Assembly: GCA_001970955.1 (NCBI GenBank) | Contig: MPUH01000871.1 | Coordinates: 1-31,222 of the forward strand | Reading direction: 5' to 3' | DNA from: Stentor coeruleus | Taxonomy: Eukaryota; Ciliophora; Heterotrichea; Heterotrichida; Stentoridae | DNA: 31,222 nucleotides | In this document: positions 9,807 through 18,844 of the stretch, in pieces | Layout: every line of letters starts with the position of its first letter | How positions within the stretch are numbered: the first letter of the stretch is position 1 | The notes under the pieces: generated by a model | Seen by the model: the letters and a program-made list of their open reading frames with translations, nothing else | Told to the model about the DNA's origin: nothing | Databases searched by the model: none | Made by a program: the position numbers and the translations under genes

Positions 9807-9873
9807 TTATTAGTTTATATACATAAATTCTTATTTAAATAGTTTGAGATATTACTTTATGAATTAAAAAAAA

Positions 9874-10140
9874 TCAAAGAATAGTAATAAGTGATAGTTT
9901 GGATAAAGCTTGCGGGTGAATGAAAGTATTTTCTCTACTTCTACTTAGTCTTAAACGAAACTTCTAGACTTGTTCAAAGTCTTCGGTATAACTGATATTT
10001 TTTAGAATTATTTTTTCTTCCTTTTCTCCATCTATTAAAGTCCTAAATATATTAAATGTGTTTATTATAATTGCATCATTTTCAGTAAAGTGCGCATAGA
10101 AAATAATATTTTCTAAACACTTTGCCTCACTTACTAACTG
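9874..10140 (-). pseudogene. Decayed gene remnant with an internal TAG
   Basis: On the minus strand one frame runs from 10140 to a TAG at 9966-9964, then stays open for 29 more codons to a TGA at 9876-9874. The first part reads SEAKCLENIIFYAHFTENDA and continues with a mixed acidic and aromatic composition typical of a folded protein; after the TAG it reads KFRLRLSRSRENTFIHPQAL. There is no ATG in the frame and many stops lie upstream, so it lacks a 5' end. I could not find a 15-nt intron that would remove the TAG. It may be a fragment of a duplicated gene left between its neighbours. The parent family is not recognised. Confidence 0.5.
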
Positions 10141-10448
10141 TTATGCTTAACAAAATCACAATTATAAGCATCTTAAATGTTTTTATAGCTAATATGTTCA
10201 GGAAATTATACTCTTTATAATTATGAACTTTTCTTTAACTAGCAAATCAGTACATTAAGCTATTCCTAATGTCAAATTATAATAAACTTAAAGACTATTT
10301 TAATAGATGAATTTATAAATCCTAACTTTGAGAAATCTTCATTCCTTGTTTTTTAATAACTTTAACAGTTTTATGAAAATTTCAGTTACCTATTAGCAAA
10401 TCCATAACTCACTTTGCTAATTTCTATAAGCTAATAATTAATAATAAG
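10141..10448. other. AT-rich spacer downstream of the RCC1-repeat gene
   Basis: All six frames appear heavily interrupted by stops. I see no gene or clear signal here. Confidence 0.5.
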
Positions 10449-13400
10449 TTAATTTTTACGAATAAAGGATTTGACCTTGTAAAGGATGACCTTGCCTATT
10501 TTAAGCCTTAATAATTTTTTAATTTTTTCTGCTCCAATGCTCATAATTCTGATTTTCCACGACGCTTGTGGAGTTTTTGCTGGGGTTTCTTTCACAGGGA
10601 TTTTATTTTTTCTAGCTAAATTGAATTGCCTAAGAACTTTTCTATACTTTCTTTTATTATTTTTTTTCAATGAAATTTCTACAATCATCATCCCTAAGCC
10701 AATATTAACTATAGTTTCAGTAGAAATAGGTGGAGGTGAGCCATTTTCCATCTGATAAAAAGCTGGAGATAGTGACAATTTTTTACTCAAAGCTCCAAGG
10801 TCTTTAGATTTTGGCTTTTTAGGTTTCGGCTTAGGTTTATCATGTTTTTTTTTTTTCATATCATTTTTATTAAACTCATCACCTTGTGTTGGAAATCTTA
10901 TAACTGAATTATTTCTAGCTTGTTTTTCAACAAGTCTTTCATAATATTCTATGCCTTTAAGGATAGCAGAATCTTTCCGAGTTTTATATATGAAATTAGA
11001 AGATGCGCTTGAAGGTTTCCATGGGGGTTTATTAGCTGCTTGTCTTTGTAGTCTGCGGATTTTATGTAAATATGGCAGTTCTTCATATGAACTTACTGAA
11101 GAACCTTCTTCAATCATATCAAGTTTTTTCCTTTTAATCAAATATTTCTGGTATTTTAAAAGTTCACCTGGACGGAAAGATGTAGGCTTATGAAAATACT
11201 TTGGAGAATTGTGTGCGGTATGAGGACTTGGCTTAGGAGTATTTGGAAGCCTTACTGATATTTCTGATGTACAAACATGAATTGAATTACCTTCTATTAA
11301 ATAATCATTTAGTTCATTTTTACTATAAGCGCTCTTAAATTCTGGAAAATCACCATAATTATCACATTGGATTTCATAAACAAATTTTTCATAAAATGAT
11401 TCTAAAAAACCAGAAAAGGATTTGATGCATGTAAAGGCAAAAACTCTAAGAATGAATTGCCTTCTGCAACTTAGCTTGGCAAAAGCAAAAAGCAGCTTGT
11501 AAAAAGCGTCAATTTTAAGGTTTTTAGCTAGTGGAAACAGAACTCGAAGTCTGGTTTTAAGATTTTTAATAAGCATTTCTTTGAGAATTATTATCCCAAA
11601 TGCTTTTGTTTGACTTTGCTGAGCTGTGCTATTATGCTCAGTCCCATTTCTTGTCCTAGCAGACCCAATTGACTTATTATTTTGATTTTTATGAGTTTTT
11701 TTAATTCTTTGTGTAGCTTTTATGCATTTCAAACCCCATTTACAAGACTTTGAAATTTGGTTCTGGAAAATCAGTGTTAAAACAGCGCAGAAATGCTTGT
11801 AAAACACTTGCTTTTTTAAAAATACTACTTTATTCATGCATATTACATGTCTAAAAGTGTCTAAAAGCCTTCTTTTTATCGCCTTGCTATGAACTTTCCC
11901 TATATTCCCCAATCCTCTTACAACACCACGCAAGTATTTTTTATGGTTCCTATATTCATCAAATAATGAATTCTTCATAACTCTTTTAACAAATTTATAT
12001 ATAATCCCAACACATTTCTCAATACTACTATTCATTTTCTTAGAACTTTTCTTTTTAGCTGCTTCCTGAGTTTTTTCTTCCATTTTCTGAGAGAATTTTT
12101 CAGCTTCTCTCATCCTAAACCACTTGTAAAAATATTTATAGACTTGCTTATTGTAGATTTTCTTACAAACACAAAACATCTTAACTGTATTTCCAAATAA
12201 ATATTCATTTTTTTTAATATATGCGTATTCTTTCATGACAAAAAATGCATCTTTAGCTATAGGGTGGACAATTTTCCTAAATGCATCTTTTATAATCCCT
12301 CTATTACTAAACTCCACACGGCACTTTAAGATTTTTTCAATGATTCTTTCGCTATCGCCAGTAGGAAACAGTCTTTGCAAGCTTTCTTTACTAACTTGAG
12401 GGGAGAATTTTTCAACAGAAACTGAATAAGTGAGCAAAGGACTTTCTACTGAATATTTAATTGGGCTTCGGTCAAAAAAACTATAATCCGTAGTCTGATC
12501 AGCTTCAAAAATATTAGAATCATCTGAAGCTACTAAAAAATAGTCACCCCAGGTCCACATTTTAAAATCGTTATTGACTTTATAAGCAAAAGATGTCCAT
12601 ATTTTTACTGGGCATTCAATCAAGTTTTTACATTCAGTTATATTAGACCATGTAACAACTTCATTCAATCCAACACCACAAACATATTTTGAAGTTACAA
12701 CAACATAGTCCACTAAACTTTCAAGTCCAGATAATTTTCTAAGTTGCATACAAGCATCAAAAACACAAACTTCACGAGATTCCAAAAGTACAACTATATA
12801 ATTCAACCATCCCGTCACTTGTAATACTGTCTGACTATCAAGTCCTGGATGTGAATAAGGTAAATATTCTTTATCTCCTAATGGTCCTTTAGATGATTTT
12901 CTTATTCCAACATTAGTTTTCATTAGATGACTATATCCAATTTCTCCATATATCATAACATAACATCCTCCAGTTCTTATACAAGTATAATTTTCACCAC
13001 ATACAACTTCCTCACAATTGAAACTTTTAGCACTTTGGACTTGTTTTGGTATACATGGTTCAAATAATGTGTCGCCAAGTTTTGGGTGTTTTTCTTTTCC
13101 CCATGTGTATAAAATTCCTTCTGAACTTATGGCTGCTGCATGATTAGAACCTAGAGAAAGTTTTACTATGTTGTAAAGACCTTGAACTTGCTTTGGGATT
13201 AAAGTCTCTTGAATTCCTTGACCTAAAAGCTCTGAATGGTCTTTGCCCCATCCATAGACTAGTCCTTTTGTTGTGATAGCTAAAGTTAAAGAACCACTAC
13301 AGCAAATCCAAATTACAGGTTCAAGGTTTATTTTGCAAAGTCCAGGCAATTGAAAGATTTTATTGTCGATAAGCACATAGGGCTTTGAAGCTTCGCTTAT

Positions 13401-13466
13401 AGATGATTTCACTTCGTAGCTTTCTTTAATTTTTGAAGGATCTTCGTAGACTAATGCAAATTTCAT
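10449..13466 (-). CDS. RCC1-repeat protein with a long basic helical tail
   Basis: A 1005-residue protein. The N-terminal third carries RCC1-type blades: VYGWGKDHSELLGQG (70-84), a PKQV segment, LGSNHAAAISSEGILYTWG (105-123) and a second PKQV, with weaker blades to about residue 320. Such domains form seven-bladed propellers that bind proteins or chromatin, or act as nucleotide exchange factors. The rest (about 350-1005) is Lys/Arg-rich, with repeated aromatic helices such as YKYFYKWFRMREA and VFYKHFCAVL, and a Pro/Ser-rich basic linker. The helices faintly resemble centrin-binding Sfi1-type repeats, but spacing is irregular and I would not assign that. One exon, start at the first ATG, 62 bp from the divergent neighbour's start. 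The function is unknown; a cytoskeletal or ciliary scaffold is possible. Confidence 0.85.
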   Translation of the reverse strand: MKFALVYEDPSKIKESYEVKSSISEASKPYVLIDNKIFQLPGLCKINLEPVIWICCSGSLTLAITTKGLVYGWGKDHSELLGQGIQETLIPKQVQGLYNIVKLSLGSNHAAAISSEGILYTWGKEKHPKLGDTLFEPCIPKQVQSAKSFNCEEVVCGENYTCIRTGGCYVMIYGEIGYSHLMKTNVGIRKSSKGPLGDKEYLPYSHPGLDSQTVLQVTGWLNYIVVLLESREVCVFDACMQLRKLSGLESLVDYVVVTSKYVCGVGLNEVVTWSNITECKNLIECPVKIWTSFAYKVNNDFKMWTWGDYFLVASDDSNIFEADQTTDYSFFDRSPIKYSVESPLLTYSVSVEKFSPQVSKESLQRLFPTGDSERIIEKILKCRVEFSNRGIIKDAFRKIVHPIAKDAFFVMKEYAYIKKNEYLFGNTVKMFCVCKKIYNKQVYKYFYKWFRMREAEKFSQKMEEKTQEAAKKKSSKKMNSSIEKCVGIIYKFVKRVMKNSLFDEYRNHKKYLRGVVRGLGNIGKVHSKAIKRRLLDTFRHVICMNKVVFLKKQVFYKHFCAVLTLIFQNQISKSCKWGLKCIKATQRIKKTHKNQNNKSIGSARTRNGTEHNSTAQQSQTKAFGIIILKEMLIKNLKTRLRVLFPLAKNLKIDAFYKLLFAFAKLSCRRQFILRVFAFTCIKSFSGFLESFYEKFVYEIQCDNYGDFPEFKSAYSKNELNDYLIEGNSIHVCTSEISVRLPNTPKPSPHTAHNSPKYFHKPTSFRPGELLKYQKYLIKRKKLDMIEEGSSVSSYEELPYLHKIRRLQRQAANKPPWKPSSASSNFIYKTRKDSAILKGIEYYERLVEKQARNNSVIRFPTQGDEFNKNDMKKKKHDKPKPKPKKPKSKDLGALSKKLSLSPAFYQMENGSPPPISTETIVNIGLGMMIVEISLKKNNKRKYRKVLRQFNLARKNKIPVKETPAKTPQASWKIRIMSIGAEKIKKLLRLKIGKVILYKVKSFIRKN

Positions 13467-13528
13467 TGTGATGAGTAAATTTTAAACTTGAAATTTGACA
13501 CTAATCCAATGAATAAAAACTAATAAAT
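13467..13528. promoter_or_regulatory. 62-bp divergent promoter region
   Basis: Only 62 bp separate the start codons of the RCC1-repeat gene (minus) and the multi-spanning membrane protein (plus), so both 5' UTRs and core promoters must fit here or overlap the coding regions. ACTAATAA lies at 13519-13526, just before the plus-strand ATG. Confidence 0.5.
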
Positions 13529-15352
13529 ATGTCAAATCCGATTATAGCTAAAGACAAAGAGTCACTAGAAGTGTTTAAGCTTCTTTTCGACTTTAGTCAA
13601 CAAAAAACCTACTTCAAAAGAATCAGAATTTCTCATTTTTGGACAGAAAAAGTAAACATAATCTTACAATTAATCCAGCTTTTCGGTTTTATTTTTGCTG
13701 CAAACTATGAATCTTGGCCGATTAGATGGCAAGGAATATTTAAATCAAGTTACCTAAGTTTAGTTGTAGGAGACTTAGGGACAATAATGTACGATGATCT
13801 CATATTAGATCCAACATCTCGACTTTTATATTCAGGTGGGTGGATTATTTTTACAGCTGGTGTAGCTCTCATTTATTTATTCATAAGATTTGTCCTACAC
13901 CTTTCTATACTATTCCGAGTCGAGTTTCAGCGTATTTTTTTCAAATTAGCCCATTTTATGTATTTGCCCATAGCTTTAGGAGTAATCCCAGCAGCCTTAT
14001 GCCAATACAGTGATTGTAAAGCTTCAGGTCAACAATTGATTTTGTCAATATTAGCTTTATTTGTTCTAGGTTTCTATTTAATTGGATATCCAATATATTT
14101 AATAGTGCATACATGTAAACAGGTTATAACAACAGATTCAGATGCCTATGATGAATTTATAAGGCTTAAAGAAATGGAATTCTTGCTAGGAGTTTCTAGT
14201 TCTTGGCTTACTGAAAAACTTTATCTTTTCAGTTCTTACAGGAGTTCTTGGCTTCGAGTTTACCACCGGCCTATTTACTATGCTTTCGTCTTATCTTTAG
14301 TTATAGTTCATGGGGCATTAAACACAAATAATGGGGCTAAAATGCTTATCCTTGTTTGTATTTCTGCAGGTTTTTCTTTTTATATATCTATTTTCCCAAT
14401 ATACAGATGTATAAGTTCAAGTTGTTTATATGGCTTATCTTTATGGCTTATAACAGCAAACTTATTCATTGGATTTCTCAGGGCTTCTGGATACAATTCA
14501 CAGACAATGAACGATACAAACCTTGTTAATATTTTAGTAGCTATAAACATCACTGGACTTGTACTTATTGGGATTATTATAAGTGTTGTCCTTTTATTCA
14601 AAATGAATTGGGATGTTGGTATTGAAACTGTTAAACAACTTGCTATAGGGTATAGATTTTTACTTGCTGATCTACGAAATGCTCAAACTATGATTTTAAC
14701 TTTAAAATCATTTAACAACTTCCATTTTGTCAAAGTTAAACCTATACTTGATATGGAAGAAATATTAATTGAACATTATGGTTTATTAAGTAAAGAAAAT
14801 CATCCACTTCAATATACTGTTATTGAGCAATTGGATATATTAACTTTTCTTAGAGATCAAGTGAGAACTGAAACATTCTTGCCTAATAAAAATCTTGAAA
14901 GAGATTATTTGATTTTTGCTAAAGTTGTTAATCGTAGATGGAAAGAACAGATTCTTATAAGCCCAATAAAACGTAGAATTCTATTAAAATTAGGGGTTTT
15001 GAATATGTTTATTGGCAATCGATGTACTAGTCCTTTTAACTCAGGTGAAAATTTAAATTTTGATGATAAAGGAGTAACAAAAGGTCAAAGTGATTATGAT
15101 TTACAAAAGTTTTATAAAGATTTTGAAAACTTTGAAGATAGTAGAGAAATGGCTATTGATACTAAACGTGATGCTTTTGAAGATATTGAAGAATCAATTG
15201 CAAATAAAGATTATGATCAGCTAGCTCGATTAACTCTTTCTGAACTTGAAGTTGGAGATCAAAATATGCTATCTCAACTACGTGAAATCTGGGATAAAAT
15301 TGGTCCTCAGAATTTAGCTCCTAATATTCGAACAGAATTATATGCTCTTTAG
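13529..15352 (+). CDS. Multi-pass membrane protein, family unknown
   Basis: A 607-residue protein with about eight or nine hydrophobic membrane spans between residues 43 and 359 (for example VNIILQLIQLFGFIFAANY at 43-61, and long hydrophobic runs near 100-130, 137-158, 168-195, 249-316 and 332-359). A C-terminal soluble region of about 245 residues follows, acidic toward its end. There is no signal peptide and no motif I can tie to a known channel, transporter or receptor. Ciliates have large families of such membrane proteins, and this may be one of them. It starts at the first ATG, preceded closely by ACTAATAA, and is encoded by one exon. Confidence is high that it is a real gene, low on role. 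Confidence 0.82.
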   Translation: MSNPIIAKDKESLEVFKLLFDFSQQKTYFKRIRISHFWTEKVNIILQLIQLFGFIFAANYESWPIRWQGIFKSSYLSLVVGDLGTIMYDDLILDPTSRLLYSGGWIIFTAGVALIYLFIRFVLHLSILFRVEFQRIFFKLAHFMYLPIALGVIPAALCQYSDCKASGQQLILSILALFVLGFYLIGYPIYLIVHTCKQVITTDSDAYDEFIRLKEMEFLLGVSSSWLTEKLYLFSSYRSSWLRVYHRPIYYAFVLSLVIVHGALNTNNGAKMLILVCISAGFSFYISIFPIYRCISSSCLYGLSLWLITANLFIGFLRASGYNSQTMNDTNLVNILVAINITGLVLIGIIISVVLLFKMNWDVGIETVKQLAIGYRFLLADLRNAQTMILTLKSFNNFHFVKVKPILDMEEILIEHYGLLSKENHPLQYTVIEQLDILTFLRDQVRTETFLPNKNLERDYLIFAKVVNRRWKEQILISPIKRRILLKLGVLNMFIGNRCTSPFNSGENLNFDDKGVTKGQSDYDLQKFYKDFENFEDSREMAIDTKRDAFEDIEESIANKDYDQLARLTLSELEVGDQNMLSQLREIWDKIGPQNLAPNIRTELYAL

Positions 15353-15636
15353 ATTTTCTCCTTATTTTCATCCAAATTTAAATAAAATTTCTCCTTTACC
15401 AAACCCTAAAACTGACTCTTACTCATAAATTATAATATTAAAAATCCTAATTTTTCTAATGAAATTCTATCTTTCCTTAGCAAAACTCAGTAACTTAAGG
15501 TTTTCAAAAGACTAAATTTCCTCAATCAAAGCTACTCTTTAATTATTATCAAAAGCAAGTTCTTTATCTAATGTTAGAAAAAATGATATCTCCTAGAAAC
15601 TTGAGGTAAATAGGAAAATTGGTGAAAAAAATATAA

Positions 15637-16575
15637 ATGTGGATTTTAGTTCTTGTGATGATTCTCGGATCTCCAACTGTAGAAAGTGCAAGGTGTAGAG
15701 CTTTAGCAGTCGGTGGAGGTACAGATCTGGGTGCTTATGAAGCAGGGGCAATAATTGGTCTAATCGAAGGTCTACCTTCAGGTGAAGCTCAATGGGACAT
15801 TATAACAGGTGTTGGTGTAGGAGCAACAAGTGCTTTGATAGTATCAATGTATCCAAAAGGCCAAGAGTCAGCAGCAGCAAGTAAGCTTAATTCATTTTGG
15901 TCAGCTTTTACATATGAAGACTTTTATCAAGATTGGACAGGTTGGTACGTAACTGGTCTTTTAATAAAATCAGGATTATACGATAGTAGTCCATATAAAA
16001 AAACCTTGGCTGATTTACAAACTGGAGCTTTTCAAAGGGTCTTAGGAGTAGGATCAGTTGATTTGGTTTCAGCTAGTTATGTTTACTTTCAAAGCACTCA
16101 GCAAACTACTAGTGCTATGGCCACTGGAATCTATGCTAGTACTTCTGATTATGGACTTTTCCCTATTGTAAACTATAATAAATATCAACTTCTTGGTGGG
16201 TCTATTCTTTATAGTGCTGATCTTATTCATGCAGTACAATATTGCACTAGTAAAGGTGCTACGAATTCAGAAATCTCAATTGATGTTGTCCTTGGAGCTG
16301 GAAAAACTATCACACCTGTTGATGCTAGCAAATATAATTCATTACAATCACTTATGAGATATTTTCAGATTACTTCTTACAACAATGTTATGCAGGTTAT
16401 TAATAATGCTAAGCATGATTATCAGGGGATTAATGTAAGGAGCATTATTTATCCTTCGCAAAGTGTTTCTGGAGCTTTATATCCATATGACTATACACCT
16501 GCTCAAATACAGCAACAGATAAATCTTGGGATACAGGATGGGAAAAAGCAAGCTGTCTCAGTTAGTGATATTTAG
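15637..16575 (+). CDS. Secreted or luminal patatin-like protein lacking catalytic residues
   Basis: A 312-residue protein. Residues 1-18 look like a cleavable signal peptide (MWILVLVMILGSPTVESA). The patatin oxyanion-hole motif is clear: GGGTDLGAYEAG (26-37). The nucleophile elbow, normally G-x-S-x-G, reads G58-V59-G60-V61-G62, so the Ser is replaced by Gly. The catalytic Asp, normally in DG[GA], appears replaced: the matching site reads LGGS (186-189). Patatins are lipid acyl hydrolases using this Ser-Asp dyad, so this copy is predicted to be inactive or to do something other than hydrolysis. The fold seems preserved and the frame is intact, so it is not an obvious pseudogene. One exon. Identification of the fold rests on the GGG motif, elbow spacing and following beta-alpha pattern. 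Confidence 0.8.
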   Translation: MWILVLVMILGSPTVESARCRALAVGGGTDLGAYEAGAIIGLIEGLPSGEAQWDIITGVGVGATSALIVSMYPKGQESAAASKLNSFWSAFTYEDFYQDWTGWYVTGLLIKSGLYDSSPYKKTLADLQTGAFQRVLGVGSVDLVSASYVYFQSTQQTTSAMATGIYASTSDYGLFPIVNYNKYQLLGGSILYSADLIHAVQYCTSKGATNSEISIDVVLGAGKTITPVDASKYNSLQSLMRYFQITSYNNVMQVINNAKHDYQGINVRSIIYPSQSVSGALYPYDYTPAQIQQQINLGIQDGKKQAVSVSDI

Positions 16576-17442
16576 TTATTAGATTAAATAGATTCTTCAC
16601 CTAAAATAGATTCTGAGTTTTTTATTATAGTATTCTTTAAGGAAAGTAAAAATACTGCCATAATAAAATTAATTAAAGAGTTTTTTAGCTGTTTAGAAAT
16701 TATAAGAATAGTTTATTTTCCCAAGTTTAAATGATAATAATTAATGCAGATGTTTAAATATTAGGTAAAAATAACTTTTGCATTCGTGAGTTTTTTTGAT
16801 TTCATACCTAATTCTTAGTGTCTCTGTAATTTTTAAAAATATTTTTTTCTCATTTTGTGTCCCAAACATGCACTTATCTCTAAACGTTTGTAAGATTCTT
16901 TTACTCAGATTCCCCGTGCACAATCAGTTTTACTGTTTCAGGTCATTCATCAGTTTGGCTTTATCATTAGCTTCGCACCCTGACAAGCCTTAATTCTATG
17001 CCATAATCAAATTCTTCTACAAAAAAAATCTCTTAACAAGTAATCTAAAATTATAATATAAACAAAATTATACAAGTAGCGGATAAGTATTATAACCATC
17101 TATTTTCAATATTTTAACTATACATTCAACATTATTCAAGTTATCAAAAAATAGCAATAATATAAAACCACAAAAACTAATCCAAAGTAACAATAAAATA
17201 TCAATATAAAATATCTCTTAATCCAGGTAAAAATATCATTACTATAAAAGTATATTTTTAAAAGTCAAGTCATTTGTGACGAAAACCACTAAGACTACCT
17301 TCAAGTCAAACAAATTCTCATTAAACATAAATCTATCTTTTTAATATCTCAGTAATTTCAAATATAATCATCTTTAAACTAGACTATTTTATATTTATTT
17401 CCCATATTAGTACTGATTGGTAGTTTATCTCCCTACTAATAA
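16576..17442. other. Intergenic region with a possible decayed coding fragment
   Basis: Most of this 867-bp stretch is very AT-rich and empty. The part at about 16741-16990 is richer in GC. On the minus strand 16923-16741 reads as 60 residues with protein-like composition (RILQTFRDKCMFGTQNEKK and onward), and pieces of other frames just upstream are also coding-like. There is no recognisable domain and no good gene structure, so I leave it as a possible remnant. The right end should hold the promoter for the gene at 17443. Confidence 0.35.
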
Positions 17443-18027
17443 ATGGAAGAAGCGATCCTCAACTCTTTACTTAGATATTCAAACCAACTCACACCTAGCA
17501 GGGAAACTTACCCAATCCCATCAAAAACCTGGACTAATGCTTTGAGAACTACAGCTCCAAATATTAATTACAGCACTTATTATCTATTAGACAACCCTTC
17601 ATTAGCAAATTCTCCAAATAAAATCCAAGGAAGACTTAGTTCATGCGCTTCAACAAGTGCTTTATCCCCTCAAAAGCGCTTATCCAAATTCAGCCCAGTC
17701 AAACAACCTGGTCAATCTGTAGGGTCAAGTCCTAAGAAAATCCCTGAAATTCACGATCTTAAAAGAATCATAGAAGAAGAACGAGTTGCTAAATCAAAAA
17801 CTATTAGAAACACTAAACCTACTAAAATAACCGAGTCTCCAATTAAAACTGTTGAAGAAAAAAAACAGGTGAGAGCAAAAAAATCAGATAATATCCACCA
17901 GGAGTTCCAAGATTACAAGCGTGGCCAAGAAGAAAAAGAGTTCAAAATGAAAGAAGAAATTGAAGCTTTAAAAGAAATGCTTAAGCAAAGCAATGAGTTA
18001 GTAAAGTCTCTTCAGCATAAGGGTTGA
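17443..18027 (+). CDS. Small protein with a disordered N-terminus and C-terminal coiled coil, family unknown
   Basis: A 194-residue protein. Residues 1-110 are rich in Ser, Pro and Asn (for example TPSRETYPIPSKTW and the repeated SPxK sites SPQK and SPKK), looking like disordered sequence with possible proline-directed kinase sites. Residues 145-190 form a Glu/Lys/Leu-rich predicted coiled coil (FKMKEEIEALKEMLKQSNEL). I do not recognise it. The ATG at 17443 follows ACTAATAA (17435-17442) directly. It ends in TGA. The next gene, a Rab, starts 59 bp further on the same strand. Confidence 0.75.
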   Translation: MEEAILNSLLRYSNQLTPSRETYPIPSKTWTNALRTTAPNINYSTYYLLDNPSLANSPNKIQGRLSSCASTSALSPQKRLSKFSPVKQPGQSVGSSPKKIPEIHDLKRIIEEERVAKSKTIRNTKPTKITESPIKTVEEKKQVRAKKSDNIHQEFQDYKRGQEEKEFKMKEEIEALKEMLKQSNELVKSLQHKG

Positions 18028-18086
18028 TTAGTTAATTAACTTTTTGTTAATATATAAAGAAAAAAAACAACATAAATTTTAATAAA

Positions 18087-18725
18087 ATGGGTGGAAGGAG
18101 GGAATAGTAAGCCTTATATAGCGATTATCTCTTTAAAATTGTCATTATTGGAGATTCTGGTGTTGGAAAGTCCTGTTTATTGATAAGATTTGCTGATGAT
18201 GCTTTTAGTGAAAGCTATATTACAACAATTGGTGTTGATTTCAGGTTTCGTACACTTACTGTAGATGAGACCTCGGTTAAATTGCAAATTGTAAGAATTA
18301 TTTAGTGGGACACCGCTGGCCAAGAACGTTTTAAAACAATAACTACAGCTTATTATCGAGGTTCAGATGCAATTATGGTTGTTTTTGATAAAAGTAATGC
18401 TGATTCATTTAATCATGTTGATACTTGGATGGAAGAAGTTAATCGATATGGACATGAAAATGCTGTTAAAATGATAATTGGAAATAAAGCTGATCTGGGA
18501 AATGCTGTAAGTAAAGAAGAAGCTGAAGATAAAGCTAGGAGTTTTGGGATTGAATATATTGAAACTAGTGCTAAGAGCTCATTTCAAGTAGATTTAGCGT
18601 TTATGAGTATTGCCCGACAGCTTGTCAAGAAAAGAAAAGAGACTGGAGTGCCTCCAATACCTAGAATGGCAAAACTGGTCCTTGCTAATGAAGATTCTAA
18701 AAGTAAAGACAAAAGTTGTTGTTAG
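18087..18725 (+). CDS. Rab family small GTPase (Rab1/Rab8-like), three exons
   Basis: Exons are 18087-18106, 18122-18290 and 18306-18725 (609 nt, 202 residues), joined over two 15-nt introns. The protein starts MGGRREYDYLFK. It has the P-loop GDSGVGKS (17-24), switch I with TTIGVDF, switch [11 protein letters not shown] (64-72), then [13 protein letters not shown], the guanine-binding GNKADL, and ETSAK. It ends in Cys-Cys, the site of double geranylgeranylation that anchors Rabs in membranes. Rabs switch between GDP and GTP forms to direct vesicle traffic; the EYDYLFK start and the switch regions resemble the Rab1/8/10 group (ER-Golgi or exocytic), but a precise subfamily would need a tree. 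The rebuilt frame is continuous and all GTPase motifs are present. Confidence 0.93.
18107..18121 (+). other. 15-nt intron 1 of the Rab gene
   Basis: GTAAGCCTTATATAG splits a codon after its second base: TA joined to C gives Tyr in REYDYLF, a conserved Rab N-terminal motif. Left in, the frame would hit TAG and TAA at once. Confidence 0.93.
18291..18305 (+). other. 15-nt intron 2 of the Rab gene
   Basis: GTAAGAATTATTTAG falls between codons, directly before WDTAGQE. Removing it joins KLQI to WDTAGQE exactly as in the Rab family and removes an in-frame TAG. Confidence 0.95.
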
Positions 18726-18844
18726 ATTTTATATGAATTTATATTAAAAATCACAAACTTATCCATATTCATTTTCCAAATACCCTACTATTTCAAAAAT
18801 ACCATTTCTTTAGTTTAATTAGTATAATAATATATTTCCATACA

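Noticed and set aside
9240..18027. TGA as Trp (Blepharisma-type code), which would extend the two genes that end in TGA (9240-9806 and 17443-18027)
   Set aside because: The conserved proteins in the window use TGG for Trp and none has an in-frame TGA. Reading through adds only a few residues in one case and a hydrophobic, AT-driven tail in the other. The standard code explains everything.
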